Shown one piece after another: positions 30,212 through 38,733 of a DNA stretch of 48,015 bases. The notes below the pieces were generated by a model. The model was given only the letters and a program-made list of their open reading frames with translations. It searched no databases and was not told where the DNA came from. Both the position numbers and the translations under genes were made by a program. Position 1 is the stretch's first letter. Each line of letters begins with the position of its first letter. The stretch is from the IMG/VR virus record IMGVR_UViG_3300019124_000010, positions 1 through 48,015 of that record. One strand, written 5' to 3'. Origin of the DNA: a virus.

Positions 30212-32883
30212 GATATAGAATATCACTGAACATCAATGGCACATGGCAGCAATTCAATCCTAAGGGATTGGATAAGCTGGCAGTTTTGATCAAAAAAGAG
30301 AATGATAAAATATTTTATAGAAAAGAATTACAGGGAGATCTAGTTTTTACTGGAGAGGAGTTCAATACACTGTATGCAATAGAGCAGGATTATGAAAGGT
30401 GCACTCCTATCCCTCTCAAGCTGGAGGAAAAATGTGGCAATACTTGGAATGTTACCTATTTGGGAGAGCTTAATTTGAATGATGGAGAGTGGTTTGTAGA
30501 TAATTGCCAGCTCACTATCAAAGTGGCTAAGGCTGATGCTTATGCTTGTCTCACTAAAAAATGGACTGAGAAAGTAAATATGCTCCATGCTGATCTCCAG
30601 CTCACTAAGCATGAGATCAGAACAGTAGCAGGACAGTTAGAATATTTGGAGTGCTCTGGCAGTGATAGATATGAATTTTGTGGCAATGGATCTCCTGATG
30701 ATGAGGCATGGCAGTGGTGCAAAATGATAGGATGGCCTACTCCAAACGGCATTGAATATAAAACAACTTGGGTGAGAGAAATCAGGATTGTGCCTAGCTC
30801 ACAATCTCTGCCAGCTCCCTATATTTTACTCTATGATAATGGCACTGAGAAGAAATACGCAAAAAGAGCAACTGTTTATGGCTATGCCAGCCTCCCTCCT
30901 GATGATGTTTATAGTGATTTTGAATATGCTCAGGTATTAGGTGAAACTGGAGGCCTTCAAACTTTTGACAATGGTGTTAAACTGAATGATCTTTTAGTTA
31001 AGCTAGTGAGTATGTATTGCCCATCACTCACTGTAAAGAGTGATTTTTTACAGATCAATCCAGATAATCCCTCTCTTACAAACTATGTAACAGGTCAGCT
31101 GAGTAAAGTGATGAGCCTTATACTCTTTCAGAAAAGCGATATTAAGCGGCACAATGCTCAGAATAATGCCACAAAAGCAGAGGTTTCTCTGGAGGATCTT
31201 TTAAAGCTCCTAGATCTGCTCTTTCAGGTAAAGTTTGAAATAGATGGCAATTACTTAAGGCTTGAGCATATCTCCTATTTTAGCAGATCTACAGGGCTGG
31301 ATCTTACTCATCATAAGTATAAGCAATGGATGAGCGGCAAGTATAGATACAGCTATGATAGAGATAAGATGCCTAGAATAGAAACTTTCAAACTGAGGCA
31401 AGCTAGAGGAGTGGATTTTATAGGCTTGCCGATTGAATATGAGAGCCCTTGTGTTAATCAGGATGAGAAAAATAATAAGGCTGAATATGCCTCAGATCTT
31501 TTTATCACTGATGTTTCCAGCTGCCTTAATGAAGGAAATAGCACTGAAAATCTGGATGGGATTGTAGTGATTGCCACTGAGCAGGTTACTACTCCTCAAA
31601 ACACTACAGCACTAGCTATCATCACTGAGGCTGCTTTGATAGGTGGATCAATACCTGAGCTTAATAATTCTCTGGCTTGGGCTCAGCTTCACAGGGATTA
31701 TTTTCAGCATAACAGGGTTTTATACTATGGCAAACTCAATGGGCAGCTCACTCAGTTTCTTTCAGTAAGAAGATCTAAAAAAGGAGTAAAGGTAAAAATA
31801 CCTTTATGCTGTGAAGATACCTTTTCTGAGAGGGATTTAGTGATCACAAAAATAGGCATAGGCGAAGTGGATCAGGCTAGGTATGATGTGAATGAGCAAA
31901 CACTGGAGCTGGATCTGATGTATGAGGGAGATCTGCCTCCTCAAACTAATCAGCCTCCTGTAGCAAATGATGATACTTTCAATGTGCAATATGAAACTAC
32001 TCAGGTAATGAATGTGGCTGCAAATGATGTGGACACAAACGGCAATTTATTTCCCTGCCAGATCATTATCACTCAGCCTCCTACAAAAGGGGTGATCATC
32101 AGTACAACGAATGATGGGAAAGTGGCTTATTATCCCAATGCTGGCTATACTGGAGCTGATCAGTTTAAATACAGGATAAAGGATAATTTGGGAGCTCAGA
32201 GCAATGAGGCTACTGTAAACATCAATGTATTAATACCTAATACTCCTCCAGATGCTCAAAATGATGCTTATACAACAGTGAGAAATACAACTCTCTCCAT
32301 CAATTCAACAAATGGGGTGCTGGCAAATGATACAAACTGGCAAGGGCAAGGCACTTTCCAGATCACTAGCTATCAGCAAAATACAGCTCAAGGAGGCACA
32401 GTTACTCTTAATCCAAACGGATCATTTAACTATACTCCTCCAGCTGGATTTATAGGAGTTGACACATTTACTTATACTATTACATCTCAGACAGGTTATA
32501 GCGATACTGCCACTGTTTCTATTGAGGTGAAAGATCCAAGCTCTTTGCCTTATGCAAGGATCAGAGCTATCAATGAGCAGGATATTACTCATCCTGATGG
32601 GCATGAAACAAGGGCTGATATAGTGATAGAGTTTTTTGCTGATGCTGGCTTTACTCAGCCTGTGAGTGTGGCTAATCTTTCAGCGAATTACAGGGAGCTT
32701 TACAGGGATTATTTAACAGGTATTCAGCACCAAACAAATAAGACAGCAATTTGTAATGGGCATCAGACAGTAGTGGAAAGTGAGGTATCTATCAATGGGC
32801 GTTTTACAGATGAGAATGGAGAATATATCTCATGGTATAAGTTTGAGTATGTGATGCTTGCTGGAGTAGGATATAACATTTAA
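30208..32883 (+). CDS. Tail hub / distal tail protein with Ig- or cadherin-like repeats
   Basis: 891 residues. The first about 570 form the tail-tip part, with a receptor-like or hub fold that I cannot name. From about 580 come two repeats of about 95 residues of the 'PVANDD ... NDVDTNGN ... GYTGADQFKYRI' type (second: PPDAQNDAYTTV, GVLANDTNWQGQG, FIGVDTFTYTI), i.e. cadherin-like/Big_9-type beta-sandwiches common in bacterial adhesins. A final domain (about 770-891) is of unknown type. The repeats probably bind host surface glycans. Position after the tape measure gene supports a distal tail role. Confidence 0.72.
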   Translation: MRYRISLNINGTWQQFNPKGLDKLAVLIKKENDKIFYRKELQGDLVFTGEEFNTLYAIEQDYERCTPIPLKLEEKCGNTWNVTYLGELNLNDGEWFVDNCQLTIKVAKADAYACLTKKWTEKVNMLHADLQLTKHEIRTVAGQLEYLECSGSDRYEFCGNGSPDDEAWQWCKMIGWPTPNGIEYKTTWVREIRIVPSSQSLPAPYILLYDNGTEKKYAKRATVYGYASLPPDDVYSDFEYAQVLGETGGLQTFDNGVKLNDLLVKLVSMYCPSLTVKSDFLQINPDNPSLTNYVTGQLSKVMSLILFQKSDIKRHNAQNNATKAEVSLEDLLKLLDLLFQVKFEIDGNYLRLEHISYFSRSTGLDLTHHKYKQWMSGKYRYSYDRDKMPRIETFKLRQARGVDFIGLPIEYESPCVNQDEKNNKAEYASDLFITDVSSCLNEGNSTENLDGIVVIATEQVTTPQNTTALAIITEAALIGGSIPELNNSLAWAQLHRDYFQHNRVLYYGKLNGQLTQFLSVRRSKKGVKVKIPLCCEDTFSERDLVITKIGIGEVDQARYDVNEQTLELDLMYEGDLPPQTNQPPVANDDTFNVQYETTQVMNVAANDVDTNGNLFPCQIIITQPPTKGVIISTTNDGKVAYYPNAGYTGADQFKYRIKDNLGAQSNEATVNINVLIPNTPPDAQNDAYTTVRNTTLSINSTNGVLANDTNWQGQGTFQITSYQQNTAQGGTVTLNPNGSFNYTPPAGFIGVDTFTYTITSQTGYSDTATVSIEVKDPSSLPYARIRAINEQDITHPDGHETRADIVIEFFADAGFTQPVSVANLSANYRELYRDYLTGIQHQTNKTAICNGHQTVVESEVSINGRFTDENGEYISWYKFEYVMLAGVGYNI

Positions 32884-32895
32884 AAAAAAGAAACG

Positions 32896-33723
32896 ATGAT
32901 AAACGATAGAATATTACAAGTGCCATTTGCTTTCTACAGGCAGGAGGTTTATCAGGAGAGATTTATGGAGGGCTGTGATCAAAATTGCCCTCCCTACCTC
33001 TTTGCTCCTAATGACAGGCTTTTGCCTTTCCAGATAAAGATCCCTAAAAATGGAGCTCCTCTGATGATCACAGGCCTATCTCTCACTGTGAATTGTACCA
33101 CTAATGCAATGGATCTGGCTGTAAACATTTCAGATCTGGCAATTTACAATGGAGATCCAGAGTATCACTTTATTATCTACAAAGGAGATACTCAGATGGA
33201 GTTTACAATGCCCAATGGATCTATAGTGCCTCTCCAGATCCCTTATGGCATTTACAATGTGAAACTCTCCACAAATAAAGGAGTATTTTTTTCAGAGCTC
33301 TTTTGCCCTAAAACTCAGTTGGAGCTGGATAAGATGTTTAAGCTGGAATGGTGGGCACAAAAAGATTTTGCTGGAGCAATCTACTCTACAGGCTACAAAA
33401 ACAGGTGCTATGTAAATGCTGTGATGATGCCTCCGAAAATAGAGCTGGAGCAGGAGGAGGAAAAGAATGGCTATGGTGTGCCCATTCCCACTTTGCAGCG
33501 TTTCCTCCATAAGCACAGAATAACAGTACCTGATATTTTACATTCTCTGGCAATAGCCATTTGCACTATACCTATGCACACTGATAGAAAGCTCACTTTG
33601 CCTGATGGCAGGGATGCAAATATGGAGCTGGCTAAGCCTGAGCCTGAGTTTTTTGATTGTGGAGCAATAGTGGCTCTGGAGTTTGTAGAAAGTGTATTGA
33701 TTAAAACAGCTTGTTCAGATTAA
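32896..33723 (+). CDS. Hypothetical tail protein
   Basis: 275 residues, beta-rich: NDRLLPFQIKIPKNGAPLMI, ITGLSLTVNCTTNAMDLAVN, FHFIIYKGDTQ-like strands, then a helical C-terminal region (PTLQRFLHKHRITVPDILHS). Cys residues at CDQNCPPYLF near the N-terminus could form a disulfide or bind metal. It sits between the hub and the fibre genes, so a tail-tip component is likely. Family not recognised. Confidence 0.6.
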   Translation: MINDRILQVPFAFYRQEVYQERFMEGCDQNCPPYLFAPNDRLLPFQIKIPKNGAPLMITGLSLTVNCTTNAMDLAVNISDLAIYNGDPEYHFIIYKGDTQMEFTMPNGSIVPLQIPYGIYNVKLSTNKGVFFSELFCPKTQLELDKMFKLEWWAQKDFAGAIYSTGYKNRCYVNAVMMPPKIELEQEEEKNGYGVPIPTLQRFLHKHRITVPDILHSLAIAICTIPMHTDRKLTLPDGRDANMELAKPEPEFFDCGAIVALEFVESVLIKTACSD

Positions 33724-33757
33724 TAAGTAAAATTATCGGAAAATAAATTTTGTTATA

Positions 33758-33792
33758 TCTGAGATTTTTACTTATAGTTTTGAAATCTCAGA
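33758..33792 (+). promoter_or_regulatory. Promoter inside a 10-bp inverted repeat
   Basis: TCTGAGATTT (33758-33767) and AAATCTCAGA (33783-33792) are perfect inverted repeats flanking TTACTTATAGTTTTG, whose TAGTTTTG (33775-33782) is an exact -7 box. The gene starts at 33846, an unusually long leader for this phage. The dyad is best read as an operator over the promoter. Confidence 0.55.
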
Positions 33793-33845
33793 GTAAAGCA
33801 AAACCTAAACTCAAAAAAAGATTTTAAACTCAAAACAGTAAAAAG

Positions 33846-34400
33846 ATGGCAGCAATAGTTTGTCCTACAGATTGCTCAGCGGCTTTGCCAGCAGTGAGCT
33901 TTGATAAGTGTAATCCAGAGATCAATGCCTCTGAGATTATAGCAGTGTATATCTCCAAAGGTAACTCAGCTCCTTTAACCAATTTTGCACAGGCGGCTGA
34001 ATGGACTAACCGAATGGGTACTCCTACAGATCCTGATGATAAAATTATTGAGCTGATTGTAAGTGCTGAAAAGCCAGCTCCAGAAAAGCAGGAAAGAGAT
34101 ATTTCCAACTTTAGAAAAGTGGTGATCAATAAAACTCACACTATCAATGTGGAAATTGATGAAACAAATCAAACCAATTATGATTTTGTGAGAAATCTGG
34201 AATGTGGTGGGCAGTATCGTGTATGGTACAAAACAGCATCAGGACACATGCATGGTGGCAATGAGGGCTGTGGCAATGCTAAAGCCAATGTTTTCTTAGA
34301 TGTGGTTCATGCCAGAGGTGAGAGTGAGATCACTAAGATTGTTGGTAGCATCACATGGAAAGCAAAAAATACAGAGGAGAGAGCAGTGAGCCCTATTTAA
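33846..34400 (+). CDS. Hypothetical tail/virion protein
   Basis: 184 residues with sequence blocks SAALPAVSFDKCNPEINASE, INKTHTINVEIDETNQTNYD and VRNLECGGQYRVWYKTASGH. The beta-rich content and single gene unit with its own promoter and terminator suggest abundant expression, as for a tail-tube or decoration protein; the size is close to that of siphovirus tail tubes (150-200), but the position after the tape measure gene would be atypical. Function unproven. Confidence 0.6.
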   Translation: MAAIVCPTDCSAALPAVSFDKCNPEINASEIIAVYISKGNSAPLTNFAQAAEWTNRMGTPTDPDDKIIELIVSAEKPAPEKQERDISNFRKVVINKTHTINVEIDETNQTNYDFVRNLECGGQYRVWYKTASGHMHGGNEGCGNAKANVFLDVVHARGESEITKIVGSITWKAKNTEERAVSPI

Positions 34401-34451
34401 TAGGAGCTTTCATCAGAATATTTATTTGGTGGTTTAAGGGTGGTTAAATTG

Positions 34452-34476
34452 AAAGCCTCACATTATGTGGGGCTTT
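34452..34476 (+). terminator. Terminator after 33846-34400
   Basis: AAAGCCTCACA (34452-34462), loop TTA, TGTGGGGCTTT (34466-34476) with one G-U pair. The T-run is shared with the next promoter. Confidence 0.75.
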
Positions 34477-34490
34477 TACTTATAATTTGC
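34474..34490 (+). promoter_or_regulatory. Promoter of the fibre unit
   Basis: TTTTACTTATAATTTGC resembles the other TTACTTATA-type promoters. The gene start at 34495 is only about 5 nt from the -7 box, so the mRNA would be leaderless. Confidence 0.5.
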
Positions 34491-34494
34491 AAAC

Positions 34495-34824
34495 ATGAAT
34501 GGCATTTATTTTACAAGTTTATTGCACTCAAGATGCCTCCTTTCTTACAGTGATTTTTGCCAGTGGCTTAATGCCTTGCAACTGGATAGCACAGTAAGAG
34601 CAAATCTACTCTCCAGAGTATTGCAAACTGGAGGGCTGGAGTATAACGATTGGATCATCCTGCTCAATGCCGTCACATTCACTCAATACAATGCTACTTA
34701 TTTTATTAATCAATATAATGTATGCGGCTTTTTGTGCATGGAGGAGCTAGTAAACTCAGTGTTATACAATGGACAAGTGATTAGCAGAATACATACAAAT
34801 CAATTTACAAATCAATTCGCTTAA
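34495..34824 (+). CDS. Hypothetical small protein before the tail fibre
   Basis: 109 residues: helical first half (SLLHSRCLLSYSDFCQWLNA), then LEYNDWIILLNAVTFTQYNA and YNVCGFLCMEELVNSVLYNG. Possibly a fibre base or chaperone, by position only. It ends 3 bp before the fibre gene, so the two are co-expressed. Confidence 0.55.
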   Translation: MNGIYFTSLLHSRCLLSYSDFCQWLNALQLDSTVRANLLSRVLQTGGLEYNDWIILLNAVTFTQYNATYFINQYNVCGFLCMEELVNSVLYNGQVISRIHTNQFTNQFA

Positions 34825-34827
34825 GAT

Positions 34828-36660
34828 ATGGCTACAATAACACAACTCAAAACAAATCATGATAGTGCAATCAGGCAGCAAACACAGCCTAACAGCATCT
34901 CTCCTAACACTGTAGCAAATCAGCTAGATAATCTAGCTAATGAGGTAAGAGATAGAGGGATTGTGCTGGCTTTACTCACTTCTGAGCTGAGCACAAGGGA
35001 TGGCAGCAATACAAAGCTCTACTCAGTGGCAGGAAAGGGATTGTATGAGTTTAAGGCTGGAGATAGCACTCCTCTCTCTGGAGATGATGTAGTGGCTGGA
35101 TCTGGAGGCCGCTGGCATAGGATTTTAAAGGATGCCTCAGCTGCAACTGTAGATACTTCTCAGTTTATACAAAATCAGAATACTCAGGCTCAAAATGCCA
35201 ATTTTAGGATTTCTGGCACAGGTAGAGCTGGAGCTTTTTACTCAAACTTATTCGGCTCAAGCGGTATCGGAAATGAGAGGGTACTAATTTGCTCACAGGG
35301 AGGCAGTGAAACAGGTGGAGGAGGAGCGATTGCTTTAAATGGTGTTAATGTAGGAGCAGCACCAAATACTATCCAGTTTTTTACAAACGGCTCAGAGAGA
35401 GTGAGGATCTCTCCTAGTGGAAATCTACTCGTAAATACAACAACTGAGAATGGCTACACAAATATTGCTTTGCAAGTAAATGGAGCGGCATGGTGTAAAT
35501 ACCTGATGGTGTCTGGCTTTCAGTATTTGAGCAATACATTGCAAACTGGAGGAGGAAATACTGATAATTTTGGCTTTGCAATCATAAAAGCTACAGCTGC
35601 CGATAGTACAAATATCCTGCTTAGTGGCACACTAGGAGGAGGAGGCTTTGGTGGGCATCCCTCAATTTATTTTGGCGATAACTTAAGAGCTTTTGCATCA
35701 ATTCAAGGCATGTTTTCTGGAGCATGGTGGGCTAATGAACATGCTGGAGATCTAGTATTTAAAACTACTCCCAATGTAGCCACAACAACCCTACAGGAAA
35801 GAGTAAGGATCACAAGTAATGGAAATTTGATAGCTCATAACAAAGGGCAATTTGGTAACGCTACTGAGGTAGGATTGCTTGAGGGTAATTTTCCAGCTAC
35901 ACTACATGCTGTGCATGGCTCAGGAAATTGGGGCATAGTGGCAGTAAGAGCCGCAAATGATACTGGATCTGCTAACATAACTCTTTATAAAACTAGGAAT
36001 GAAAACCCATCTATACCTACTGCCTGTGCCGCTAATGATGTTCTAGGTAGGATTACATGGATGGGAGTGGACAGTGGAGGTGCAATTAGAAAGCCCTCCT
36101 CAATAGAGAGTGGAGTGGTATCTGTAGCCAGTGGAGCTCTCTATACTTACATGGATTTCTTTACCTCTCACGCTGTAAGGATGAGAATATCAGACACAGG
36201 CAATTTACTTGTGGGTACAATTACTGATACTGGAGAGAAATTGCAAGTGAATGGAGATATTAAGCTCTCCACTTTTGGCAAGCTCAAAGGAGGCAATAAC
36301 TCTATCCAATTACAATATGACGGATGGGGCTTTAATACTATAGCTTTCAATGTAGGCAATAAAACTCTCACTCATCAGAATGTGGCTGGCTATTATATCA
36401 TGCAATTAAATACAGCCTCCACTGCCTTTAGGATTGAGACACACCCTAATAGAAATCCCATTGAGTTGCATGGATCTCATACTCATGTGCTCAATAAGCT
36501 CCTGATTGATACGCCTAGCAACTATACTGATACTGGAGAGAAATTGCAAGTGAATGGCTCTGGATATTTCTCTGGAGGTGTGATTGTTCCATCTCCTAAT
36601 GGAACAAAATACAAGATAGAGGCAAATGATAGTGGAGGCTTAACAGTAACCGCTGTTTAA
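34828..36660 (+). CDS. Tail fibre / receptor-binding protein
   Basis: 610 residues, Gly/Ser/Thr/Asn-rich and low in Cys. The N-terminal helix (about 1-55) is a likely attachment segment; SVAGKGLYEFKAGDSTPLSG and GRWHRIL form a head domain. Then there are repeated beta elements of the form RVRIS.SGNLLVNT and EKLQVNGDI (about residues 190, 325, 455 and 570), the module common in phage fibres of Bacteroidota. No C-terminal S74 chaperone/peptidase domain is visible. It determines host range. A 33-bp exact DNA repeat lies near the 3' end. Confidence 0.78.
   Translation: MATITQLKTNHDSAIRQQTQPNSISPNTVANQLDNLANEVRDRGIVLALLTSELSTRDGSNTKLYSVAGKGLYEFKAGDSTPLSGDDVVAGSGGRWHRILKDASAATVDTSQFIQNQNTQAQNANFRISGTGRAGAFYSNLFGSSGIGNERVLICSQGGSETGGGGAIALNGVNVGAAPNTIQFFTNGSERVRISPSGNLLVNTTTENGYTNIALQVNGAAWCKYLMVSGFQYLSNTLQTGGGNTDNFGFAIIKATAADSTNILLSGTLGGGGFGGHPSIYFGDNLRAFASIQGMFSGAWWANEHAGDLVFKTTPNVATTTLQERVRITSNGNLIAHNKGQFGNATEVGLLEGNFPATLHAVHGSGNWGIVAVRAANDTGSANITLYKTRNENPSIPTACAANDVLGRITWMGVDSGGAIRKPSSIESGVVSVASGALYTYMDFFTSHAVRMRISDTGNLLVGTITDTGEKLQVNGDIKLSTFGKLKGGNNSIQLQYDGWGFNTIAFNVGNKTLTHQNVAGYYIMQLNTASTAFRIETHPNRNPIELHGSHTHVLNKLLIDTPSNYTDTGEKLQVNGSGYFSGGVIVPSPNGTKYKIEANDSGGLTVTAV
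36222..36557 (+). repeat. 33-bp direct repeat pair in the fibre gene
   Basis: Two identical 33-bp stretches (36222-36254 and 36525-36557) encode DTGEKLQVNG. The interval of 303 bp is a multiple of three, so recombination between them would delete or duplicate a module in frame. Confidence 0.8.
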
Positions 36661-36669
36661 GGTGTTAAG

Positions 36670-36692
36670 AGCTGGAGAGATCCAGCTTTTTT
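36670..36692 (+). terminator. Terminator after the tail fibre gene
   Basis: AGCTGGA (36670-36676), loop GAGA, TCCAGCT (36681-36687), then TTTTT. Confidence 0.85.
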
Positions 36693-36702
36693 CTTTCACT
36701 TT

Positions 36703-36718
36703 TTTACTTATAGATTGC
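36703..36718 (+). promoter_or_regulatory. Promoter of the lysis-side unit
   Basis: TTTACTTATAGATTGC is identical in core to the promoter at 9440-9454; TAGATTGC (36711-36718) is the -7-like box. The gene starts at 36741. Confidence 0.6.
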
Positions 36719-36740
36719 CTCCTTTAAAATAAAAACAGCA

Positions 36741-37127
36741 ATGAATATCAAACTAAAAGCTAAGCATCATGCTCTGATTATCGCTCTTTTGCCAGATAAA
36801 GCCAGAGTAGATATTTTGAATTATATGTATCAGGTAGCAAAACAGGTAAAAGCTCAAATAGAGCAGCTTGGAGAGCTTGATCCTGAGCATGAAATAGCAG
36901 TAGATGTGCCTGAGAGCTTAATAACTTATTGTTTTGGAGTAATCGGCTCATTTCCTGAGAACCTAGTGGCAGCTGATAACAGGGAGATCAAAGAGGCTTT
37001 GATGCCTCAGATCATGGATCATCCAGAGCTCTTGCAGCAAATCACTGGCATAGTAAGCCAAAACGGCTCTCAGACAGAGTTAAGAAGAAATCAAGGCTAC
37101 GAATTTTTGAAAGCTATCACAGCATAG
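36741..37127 (+). CDS. Hypothetical protein
   Basis: 128 residues: NIKLKAKHHALIIALLPDKA, helices with VAKQVKAQIEQLGELDPEHE, and LRRNQGYEFLKAITA at the end. Mixed alpha/beta, no recognised family. It is 3 bp before the DUF1353 gene. Confidence 0.6.
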   Translation: MNIKLKAKHHALIIALLPDKARVDILNYMYQVAKQVKAQIEQLGELDPEHEIAVDVPESLITYCFGVIGSFPENLVAADNREIKEALMPQIMDHPELLQQITGIVSQNGSQTELRRNQGYEFLKAITA

Positions 37128-37130
37128 GCT

Positions 37131-37547
37131 ATGATCCTTACACTATGGAACGCAAAGGAGATCTTGTTGGAGGATGATGCCATACAGATCTCCTTTATCT
37201 ATTCCTACAGGAGCAAGAAATACTGGAGAGTAATTAAGCCTATCCACATCAGGCTCAGATCAGGTAAACTCATCACAATTCCAGCTGGCTTTGTAACAGA
37301 TCTCTCCTCCTCTCCTAGATGGCTCTGGAGCATTGCTCCTCCCTTTGGTGATTTTTTACTGGCAGCTCTCATCCATGATTTCCTGTATGTGTATTGCATA
37401 GGCACACGAAAAAAAGCCGATAAGGAAATGCTGATCTGGAGCATGATCCTCAATGATAACTGGCTGGATAATATGCTCAGATACTTTGCTGTGAGGCTCT
37501 TTGGCGGCTCGTGGTGGCGTAAATCCATGCAAAAGTTTAAAAAATAA
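37131..37547 (+). CDS. DUF1353 phage protein
   Basis: 138 residues. The motif IPAGFVTDLSSSPRWLWSIA (about 54-73), followed by AALIHDFLYV and RKKADKEMLIWSMI, is the DUF1353 signature: (P)xGFxTD.(A/S)S.P...W and an (L/I)HD.LY helix. Members are frequent beside lysis or tail genes; their role is unknown. The HD pair invites a metal-dependent hydrolase idea that remains unproven. The very basic Trp-rich end (GGSWWRKSMQKFKK) could contact membrane. Confidence 0.8.
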   Translation: MILTLWNAKEILLEDDAIQISFIYSYRSKKYWRVIKPIHIRLRSGKLITIPAGFVTDLSSSPRWLWSIAPPFGDFLLAALIHDFLYVYCIGTRKKADKEMLIWSMILNDNWLDNMLRYFAVRLFGGSWWRKSMQKFKK

Positions 37548-37554
37548 CTATTCT

Positions 37555-37597
37555 TATAAGTTTTTTTATTCTCTCATCATTTTACTTATATCATTGC
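37555..37597 (+). promoter_or_regulatory. Promoter before the lysis operon
   Basis: TATAAGTTTTTTTATT (37555-37570) is the upstream half of the recurrent element. TTTTACTTATATCATTG (37580-37596) carries a TATCATTG -7-like box. The gene starts at 37617. Confidence 0.5.
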
Positions 37598-37616
37598 TGC
37601 TACAAACACTGACACA

Positions 37617-37925
37617 ATGAAAAAAGTAATTATCAATCTTAATAAGCCAGCCAAAGATCTTAAAGGCAAAGCCATTGAGGGCTCAAATCTAGGTGAAATG
37701 CTAGCCGATGTACTTGCCATGCACAATGAAGGCAAACAGGCTCTCAAATTTTATGGATGGGCACTCAATCTGGCAGCTGGAAAGGATCTGGAGCTAGATC
37801 AGGCTGATGTAAATACTCTGAAAGAGTTTGTAGAAAGCAGCAAGCAAATGACAGTGATGCTGAGTGCTCAAATTCTGCTTGAAATTGATTGTGCTCAAAA
37901 AGATGCTTTACCCAAATCAATATAA
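37617..37925 (+). CDS. Hypothetical protein
   Basis: 102 residues: KKVIINLNKPAKDLKGKAIE, then ADVLAMHNEGKQALKFYGWA and a coiled C-terminus. The L..P.kDL.G..I. start recurs in small phage proteins of unknown function encoded near tail-tip and lysis genes. No assignment. Confidence 0.6.
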   Translation: MKKVIINLNKPAKDLKGKAIEGSNLGEMLADVLAMHNEGKQALKFYGWALNLAAGKDLELDQADVNTLKEFVESSKQMTVMLSAQILLEIDCAQKDALPKSI

Positions 37926-37942
37926 AAATTAGGCTGTGCCCT

Positions 37943-38212
37943 ATGGAAACATTAAAAAAGGATATGGAGGAGCTCAAAGCTCAGCTGAAAGAGATAAGAG
38001 ATGCCTTAGTAGGCAATGCCCTCACAGGAGATGGAGGTCTGAATGGTAAAATAACAGATGCTCATAAGAGGCTGGATAAAGCAGAGGAGCGGCTGGATGA
38101 TATAGAGGCGAAGCTAAATGCTGCAAAATATTTTTTTATGGGAGTGGGAGCTGTAGCTGGAGCAATCGGATCAATAGTAGTAAACCTCATTTTAAAAGCT
38201 ATAAATCATTAA
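37943..38212 (+). CDS. XhlA-like coiled-coil membrane protein (lysis)
   Basis: 89 residues from the ATG at 37943: a coiled coil (METLKKDMEELKAQLKEIRD and AHKRLDKAEERLDDIEAKLN) followed by one C-terminal transmembrane helix (AAKYFFMGVGAVAGAIGSIV, VNLILKAI). That is the plan of XhlA/hemolysin-type holin partners (PF10779). Its stop overlaps the holin start (TAATG). It probably assists pore formation. Confidence 0.7.
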   Translation: METLKKDMEELKAQLKEIRDALVGNALTGDGGLNGKITDAHKRLDKAEERLDDIEAKLNAAKYFFMGVGAVAGAIGSIVVNLILKAINH

Positions 38213-38409
38213 TGATGGAAAAGTGGTATCACAGTAAAACTACCCTAGTGGCTTTATTTGGAGCTGTGCTTTTAATGGCTATGGTAGTAGCTCTTTTTAT
38301 GGAGTGGATCACTCATGATGGCTTTGTGGCAGCTGTAGCCTCAATAGCCTCTTTCCTCACAGTTATCATAGGCTTTCTGGCAAAAGATCAAACTACATCT
38401 AAACAATAA
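38212..38409 (+). CDS. Holin
   Basis: 65 residues with two membrane helices: about 8-28 (TTLVALFGAVLLMAMVVALF) and about 35-54 (FVAAVASIASFLTVIIGFLA), a short loop and a polar charged tail (KDQTTSKQ). Size, topology and position directly after an XhlA-like gene and ahead of the amidase support a holin that releases the endolysin. Two Met codons at the start (MMEKW) could give dual-start control as in lambda S, though this is speculation. Confidence 0.7.
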   Translation: MMEKWYHSKTTLVALFGAVLLMAMVVALFMEWITHDGFVAAVASIASFLTVIIGFLAKDQTTSKQ

Positions 38410-38425
38410 AAAAAGGAGTAATCAC

Positions 38426-38731
38426 ATGAAAACATCTCAAATCGTATCGTTAAGCATCATTGCTTTAGTAGCACTGGCTTTCACTGTCGGTGGCTTTTTT
38501 GTCCCTCAGGAGTGCGGCATAGATCGGGAGTTTCTTTGGTGCAGATTGCATCCCTTCACTGTGGCTGATCTGGTTGGTACTGTAGGCTTTTATGGGAGCT
38601 TATTGTTACTGGCTGGAGTATTACATATTCTAGGTGAGGATAAGATCTACCTACAGGAGAAACCGATGAAGCTAGTGGCAATTTTAGCTCTAGTGCTAGT
38701 GGCATCAGTAGTGTTAATCTGGAATTTATAA
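38426..38731 (+). CDS. Membrane protein of the lysis cassette
   Basis: 101 residues with three hydrophobic spans: about 5-25 (VSLSIIALVALAFTVGGFFV), 47-68 (GTVGFYGSLLLLAGVLHILG) and 80-99 (VAILALVLVASVVLIWNL). The extramembrane stretch PQECGIDREFLWCRLHPF holds two Cys. Possibly a second holin or antiholin. It overlaps nothing and stands 2 bp before the next gene. Preceded by AAAGGAGT, one of the few Shine-Dalgarno-like sequences here. Confidence 0.6.
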   Translation: MKTSQIVSLSIIALVALAFTVGGFFVPQECGIDREFLWCRLHPFTVADLVGTVGFYGSLLLLAGVLHILGEDKIYLQEKPMKLVAILALVLVASVVLIWNL

Positions 38732-38733
38732 GC

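Noticed and set aside
33758-33792. Invertible promoter of the Bacteroides phase-variation type
   Set aside because: The spacer between the inverted repeats is only 15 bp, far too short for known invertases, and no second recombinase is encoded.
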